Of a stretch of DNA of 36,225 bases, positions 31,852-36,225 are shown in pieces; positions within the stretch are counted from its first letter, which is position 1; every line of letters begins with the position of its first letter. The stretch spans positions 1 to 36,225 of the forward strand of contig JALOOL010000133.1 in NCBI GenBank assembly GCA_025454425.1, read 5' to 3'. Below the pieces are notes generated by a model. It saw nothing but the letters and a program-made list of their open reading frames with translations. It did not search any database and had not been told where the DNA came from. Made by a program: the position numbers and the translations under genes. The DNA comes from Hydrococcus sp. Prado102 (lineage in GTDB: Bacteria; Cyanobacteriota; Cyanobacteriia; Cyanobacteriales; Microcystaceae).

Positions 31852-34497
31852 TCAAAGCCAGTTTCCAACTAAGATGAAAGGTGCCCAATAAAAAGGATGT
31901 TGAAATTTAGATGACTTGAGTAGCGAGATTTGAGCTTGACGAAGTGCTTCAGATTTATTAAGCTGAGTTTCTGTCAATTCTCGATAAAATTCTGTCATGA
32001 GTAAGGCAGTAGATTCATCTTTAACTGCCCAGAGGGTTGCTATGGTGCTTCGAGCGCCAGAACGGACTGCCATACCTGCTAATCCAAGCGTCGCTTGCTT
32101 GTCTCCTGCGGCGGTTTGACAGGCGCTCATAACCAATAATTCGATTGGGTTGGATTCGCCTCGTTGACGCGATCGCAATAAATTTTGGAATTCTTGGACT
32201 TTAATCGGTGCATCCCAAGCTAGAACGAATGTTTCGTCGGGGTTGGAACTAAATTGACCGTGGGTTGCTAAGTGAACGACAGGCGCAGGCGTTTCTTCAA
32301 TCTGTCGTTCAAATCTTACTCTTGTAAATTCTTGATTGAGTAAGAGGCTGGCTGGAACTTCGGTAGCAATTTCGGATAATTCTACTTTTACACCTGGTAG
32401 AGCGGCAAAACCTTGGTTTTCCTCGCTCACTCCTGCGGTAACGGCGGTAAAGGTTTCTTTTTCTAAAATTTGTGGTTCTAGTAGTTGCAATCCTGGTGCG
32501 ATCGCCACTCGATAGTTTTCGACAAGATATTTTTGACCGTCGTAAAGTGCCGTCATGGGGATGTTTCGCAAGAAACCATCTAAAACGAAGACGAGGGTTG
32601 TAATCTTATTTTTTTCTAAGGTAGTTTGGGCGGGTCGAATCAGCCAATCGTAGACTTGTTCGGACTTTTGCAAGCGAATTGTGCTAGAAAAAGCTGGATT
32701 GAGGGATTGAAATAGTTCTTCTAAAGTGTCGTCAATTTTCTGCTGCGATAGTTGCGTTTCGTAATAATCGAGCGGTTGTCCTGGGATAGCGAGAATGACG
32801 GCTAGACGATCTGACAAAATAATTGGATAAATGACAGCAGCAGCGCGATCGATTTCATCAATTTGTTTGGGACGCGCTTCCAGACAAGCTTCCCGAAAAA
32901 AGTTTTCGAGTTCTGCTTGTTGTAGGGATTCGATAACATCGCGAGCTTGTTTGAGGTTGTTTTGACTGGGTTTGGCTGTTTTGGTCGAGGAGGTTAGTAA
33001 GAGTTTGACTAAATTTCGATAAATTGGTTCTACACTTTCGCTAAACGAAAATTGTACGTCGGGATTAATAGCAACTAAATCAGTGCGCAGCAATTGTAGG
33101 TTATTGACGGCTTCTTGGTTAGCCGCGATCGCATCCCGAATATCTCCTCGCGCTTCTAATATCCTTGCAAGTTGCCATTGCCATTGATAGATAATATCGT
33201 TGGCGTTAATCGTCTGAGCGAGTTGTAATGCCTGTTCGGTTAGGTTTTGTGCGTCTGTCTTTTGCTGTTTTTGCTCGTATAATTTTCCTAAAGTTCCTAA
33301 AGCATAAGATTCTGCTCGTTGGTCTTGAAGCCTTCTCGCTTCTTGGATGGCTTTGGCTAAAATTTTAGCGGTATCGTCGCTCGTTTGACTGTTTTCTAAT
33401 TCCGGTAAGGGCGATAGACCGTTTCCCCCTACAGATTCCAATTTCATCAAATTTTCGGCAAAATTAACCCAAGCATATATAGCGCTGCGACTGGGAGTTA
33501 AGGTTGTTAGCTCGGATTGAATTTGAGGTAATAATAGTCGCACATCCGACCACCGTCGATCCTCTATTAAAAGACTCAATTGATTGAGTTGTGCTTCTTG
33601 TTTCAATAAAGGATTAGCGCTTGTGGTGGAAACCTGTTGATAAAATTCTATGGCGGCTTGAGTATCGCCTAATGCTCTGGTAATATTGCCCAGATTAAAC
33701 AGAGTTGCACTCGTTTCTTCTCGATTGGATAGATTCTTAGTAACGGTTAAACTCTGCTCCAAAACTCGTTTAGATTCTTGTAAATCCCCAAGAAGTTGCA
33801 AAGCCGTACCTAAACTGCGCAATCCAGTAGCTTTGAGCGAGGAATCGGGCTGTGTTTGTAGCTGTTGCCGTACTTGTTCGAGGAGCGATCGCGATCGCCG
33901 ATAAAATCCCAAACTTTGCAAAGCTTGTGCTTGGTTAATCTGGCTTCCTAATCTTCCTACCTCATCTTGTGCTTGTTTGTAACGTTCTTCGGCTTCTTGC
34001 CAAGAGGTTAAGGCTTCTTGGGTATGTCCTTTGGCGAGTTGTAGGCTGCCTTGGGCATTGAGAACTTTAGCTAAGATAAGATTATTGTCCTTCGCTTGCT
34101 GGCTCAATTCTAAACTTTGGGCGATCGCTTTTTGTGCTTCTTCCCATTGTCCCAACTCTTGATAAGCTAGGGATAAATAACTGAGACTCAATGCTTGGTT
34201 GAGTGGCTCATTTTGGGTTTGATATGTCTGTGCTGCTTTTTGAAACTCATTAACGGCTTCAAAAAACTGTCCGTTTTGATAGCGATTTTTGCCTTCTTCT
34301 AAAAATGTTTGTGCGTTGCTTGCCTGTCGAACGATTGACCCAGTTAAGGAATGTTGGGCAACTGCTGGAACAACAATAGTTGTTAGCAATAAGGTTAGTA
34401 CGCTTAAGCAGATGTAACGAGAGATTAATTTTAGACGCGAACGGCTTTGCTGCTGCCCCCAGGGCAATCGCCAACGAGAAAAACCTTTCCAAACCAT
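31852..34497 (-). CDS. TPR-CHAT (caspase-like) exported protein
   Basis: An 881-residue protein. An N-terminal hydrophobic signal or anchor (YICLSVLTLLLTTIVVPAVAQ) is followed by about ten TPR-type helical repeats (residues ~55-470; examples AKNRYQNGQFFEAVNEFQKA-like, LEEAQKAIAQSLELS-like and LFNLGNITRALGDTQAAIEFY). A linker leads to a C-terminal CHAT domain (~600-881). CHAT is a caspase-fold protease domain; its expected dyad is present as HLATHGQF (His746) and VMSACQTAAG (Cys793), followed by GLAGMAVRSGARSTIATLWAV. It begins 15 bases after the exoprotein gene, so the two are cotranscribed. With a signal sequence the protease would act in the periplasm or at the surface. Substrate unknown; the adjacent exoprotein is an obvious candidate. 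Confidence 0.92.
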   Translation of the reverse strand: MVWKGFSRWRLPWGQQQSRSRLKLISRYICLSVLTLLLTTIVVPAVAQHSLTGSIVRQASNAQTFLEEGKNRYQNGQFFEAVNEFQKAAQTYQTQNEPLNQALSLSYLSLAYQELGQWEEAQKAIAQSLELSQQAKDNNLILAKVLNAQGSLQLAKGHTQEALTSWQEAEERYKQAQDEVGRLGSQINQAQALQSLGFYRRSRSLLEQVRQQLQTQPDSSLKATGLRSLGTALQLLGDLQESKRVLEQSLTVTKNLSNREETSATLFNLGNITRALGDTQAAIEFYQQVSTTSANPLLKQEAQLNQLSLLIEDRRWSDVRLLLPQIQSELTTLTPSRSAIYAWVNFAENLMKLESVGGNGLSPLPELENSQTSDDTAKILAKAIQEARRLQDQRAESYALGTLGKLYEQKQQKTDAQNLTEQALQLAQTINANDIIYQWQWQLARILEARGDIRDAIAANQEAVNNLQLLRTDLVAINPDVQFSFSESVEPIYRNLVKLLLTSSTKTAKPSQNNLKQARDVIESLQQAELENFFREACLEARPKQIDEIDRAAAVIYPIILSDRLAVILAIPGQPLDYYETQLSQQKIDDTLEELFQSLNPAFSSTIRLQKSEQVYDWLIRPAQTTLEKNKITTLVFVLDGFLRNIPMTALYDGQKYLVENYRVAIAPGLQLLEPQILEKETFTAVTAGVSEENQGFAALPGVKVELSEIATEVPASLLLNQEFTRVRFERQIEETPAPVVHLATHGQFSSNPDETFVLAWDAPIKVQEFQNLLRSRQRGESNPIELLVMSACQTAAGDKQATLGLAGMAVRSGARSTIATLWAVKDESTALLMTEFYRELTETQLNKSEALRQAQISLLKSSKFQHPFYWAPFILVGNWL

Positions 34498-34512
34498 ACA
34501 ATCTACAAATTA

Positions 34513-36225
34513 TCAATATTTGTTGCAATTAGGCGTTTGCTTCCAAAAACCTTGAGGGTTCGCCGCAGAATTCTGAGCGATTAGCTGAACTTTACCATTA
34601 TTATTCAAAATCCAGCCTTGAGCCTCCACAATTTGAGCCGGGGCGGGGGTGCGAGGGGAAGACGAGGAAAATTCAGACTTGTACTCGTATTCTGACAGCG
34701 ATCGCCAATCCTGCCAAACAGACTGTCCTCTAAGAGATTGAGTTGGATTTTCCGGGATGCCGCCTCGTCCACTCACAACAAAGGTATTTCCTTTATCGGC
34801 GGGACAGCTAGCAACAATGCGATCGCTCATTTCGACAATTTCAGAAGGAAGCTTGACGGTAGCAGAAGTCGAAACGACATTGGGATTAATAATTTCTACG
34901 GTTCCGCTAAACTCAGTTCCTAAATCGGAACTAGCAGTAATGTCGCTTAAAGGAGTTAGCCTCTGCCTAGATACGATCCCAAAGATGCCCGTCGCGGAGA
35001 TGGTTGCTCGACCGCCAAAGCTTTGTTGGGCATTGGCAGTAATGTCGCTATTTTCTTGCGGAAGGGCAATTAGAAAATTAGTATCGATCGCGATATTTCC
35101 GCCGCTACTATCGCCTAGCGCATTAGTCGTAATCTGACTGCCGCGACGCAAGAGTAACAGATCGCTATTAATATTGATATTACCGCGATCGCCGCCAGCG
35201 ACTTCTGCTGATAATTTTGCCTCATTGTCTAACAGGATGCGATCGGCATTAATGACCAAGTTTCCTGCTCCTCCCATTCTCCCACTAACAGAGATCTCGG
35301 CTCCATCTCGAACTGTTAGATCTGTTGTGTCAATCGCGATCGAACCCGCCATCCCGTTGCTAGTAGAAGCCGCATCGATCGAACTGGGCAATTCCCCTTC
35401 CCCAGAAATACCAAAAAGTTCAAGAGAGCGAGTATCAATTCTTATATTTCCTGCCTTACCGACTCCATTGGTAGAAGACCGAACTTGACCCCCATCGAAG
35501 ATCCGAAGGGTTGGCGTTTCGATAGTTAAATTGCCTCCATTTCCTGTAGATCCGTCTTCTGCACTGGAAAAAATTCTGCTAGAAAACAAGCCTCCAGGTG
35601 TATTCCTAACGCCAGAAATCTCAATCGATTCAGAGGCTCGAACCAGTAGGTCGCCTGAATCCCCTACTCCAAGAGTCCCAGTACCCATCAATCCGCCATT
35701 CGTAATTTGCAAGCGCTTCGTTTCAACTGTTAAATCGCCACCTCGACCTATATTAGCTGAAGTCAGATCCCGAGGAAGAAGTTCGGGAGGAATCAAACTA
35801 GTTGAAAAAACCGTAGTTCCTATAAAGCTAATGCCATCAGCGATCGCGATTTCCTCTTTAGCTGTAATGGTCAAATTTCCTGAATCTCCAATGCCAAAAG
35901 TCCCAGCGCTAATTGCCGCGCCATCGAGCACTTGCAAGCGATCTGTTTCAACTTTTAAATCGCCACCTCGACCCGTGCCTGTTAGATCTACTACTGTAGT
36001 AATCGCACTAGGGGTTTGGGGAATTCGACCCGTTACTGTTATCTCGTCGGCTACAATCCTCACATTGCCCCCATTTCCCGCGCCAGAAGTTGTCGATCCG
36101 ATTCGCGCTCCGCTTGCCACAAACAAACGCTGCGCGGCGACCGTCAAATTTCCTCCCTTCCCAATCGCTCCATTTGAGACAAATGTGCCTATCTGCCCTG
36201 TGTCAGCCAGAAAAAGATTGTTTGT
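34513..36225 (-). CDS. Filamentous haemagglutinin-like two-partner-secretion exoprotein (5' end outside window)
   Basis: The frame is open to the window edge, so at least 570 codons are seen and the N-terminal TPS secretion domain is missing. The visible part is built of degenerate ~20-40 residue repeats such as GGDLKVETDRLQVLDGAAI and GNGGNLTIETPTLRIFDGGQV. Regularly placed Gly-Asn-Gly and alternating hydrophobic residues are the pattern of a right-handed beta-helix. The last ~100 residues (IVASCPADKGNTFVVSGRGGIPENP ... QGWILNNNGKVQLIAQ) are a C-terminal segment that I know from cyanobacterial members. Such proteins are exported by a TpsB outer membrane pore, probably encoded upstream beyond the window, and act as adhesins. 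A TTG at 36147 is not the real start. The TPR-CHAT gene follows after 15 bases. Confidence 0.9.
   Translation of the reverse strand, partial: TNNLFLADTGQIGTFVSNGAIGKGGNLTVAAQRLFVASGARIGSTTSGAGNGGNVRIVADEITVTGRIPQTPSAITTVVDLTGTGRGGDLKVETDRLQVLDGAAISAGTFGIGDSGNLTITAKEEIAIADGISFIGTTVFSTSLIPPELLPRDLTSANIGRGGDLTVETKRLQITNGGLMGTGTLGVGDSGDLLVRASESIEISGVRNTPGGLFSSRIFSSAEDGSTGNGGNLTIETPTLRIFDGGQVRSSTNGVGKAGNIRIDTRSLELFGISGEGELPSSIDAASTSNGMAGSIAIDTTDLTVRDGAEISVSGRMGGAGNLVINADRILLDNEAKLSAEVAGGDRGNININSDLLLLRRGSQITTNALGDSSGGNIAIDTNFLIALPQENSDITANAQQSFGGRATISATGIFGIVSRQRLTPLSDITASSDLGTEFSGTVEIINPNVVSTSATVKLPSEIVEMSDRIVASCPADKGNTFVVSGRGGIPENPTQSLRGQSVWQDWRSLSEYEYKSEFSSSSPRTPAPAQIVEAQGWILNNNGKVQLIAQNSAANPQGFWKQTPNCNKY

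Noticed and set aside
34513-36225. Periodic DNA in the exoprotein considered as a non-coding repeat array
   Set aside because: The periodicity follows the beta-helix repeats of the protein and the reading frame is open throughout.

Overview
The window reads as chromosomal DNA from a cyanobacterium. The palindrome GCGATCGC (HIP1) recurs throughout, inside and outside genes. Several products belong to families I know mainly from cyanobacteria: a DICT-domain kinase, DUF928, a TPR-CHAT protein beside a haemagglutinin-type exoprotein, and a protein of the DUF6439 type. Short dispersed repeats typical of filamentous and colonial cyanobacteria fill many gaps: tandem heptamers, small hairpin elements and a MITE-like element. 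I see no rRNA, tRNA, CRISPR array, transposase or phage gene. I cannot name the species.

Layout. 1-1.2 kb: a DICT-HisKA sensor kinase that lost its ATPase domain at a sequence break. 1.4-7.5 kb (minus strand): an RND efflux pair (adaptor, then pump), pdxJ and an isoprenylcysteine methyltransferase-like membrane protein. 7.9-11.6 kb: small cyanobacterial proteins, an intact class D beta-lactamase and a GHKL anti-sigma-type ATPase carrying an in-frame repeat insertion. 12.1-16.8 kb: the 23S rRNA methyltransferase RlmD and a five-PAS GGDEF-EAL protein whose C-terminus runs into repeat DNA. 17-21 kb (plus strand): an acidic unknown protein and a 974-residue HAD / P-loop kinase fusion. 21.1-23.5 kb: a ugd gene broken by a deletion with frameshift, next to an intact UDP-glucuronate decarboxylase. 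24.2-27.6 kb: a ferrous iron uptake cluster (tandem-domain FeoA, FeoB, then FeoC) with a 16-bp inverted repeat upstream. 27.8-28.9 kb: an LD-carboxypeptidase with a 49-codon repeat insertion. 28.9-36.2 kb: a minus-strand series comprising a haemagglutinin-like exoprotein (5' end outside the window), a TPR-CHAT protease-like protein, a DUF928 protein and a CHASE2-GGDEF diguanylate cyclase.

How the genes work together. The Feo cluster is a complete Fe(II) importer. ugd and uxs are consecutive steps (UDP-glucose to UDP-glucuronate to UDP-xylose), so the broken ugd should cut off the local supply to uxs unless another copy exists. The exoprotein, CHAT, DUF928 and CHASE2-GGDEF genes look like one module linking a secreted adhesin, a caspase-like protease and c-di-GMP signalling. 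A second c-di-GMP enzyme (GGDEF-EAL) lies elsewhere in the window.

The most notable points are the HAD / 2-phosphoglycerate-kinase-like fusion with an apparently duplicated cap, the exoprotein-CHAT module, and repeat elements that have entered reading frames. One small repeat element is read through in one gene and supplies the stop codon of another.
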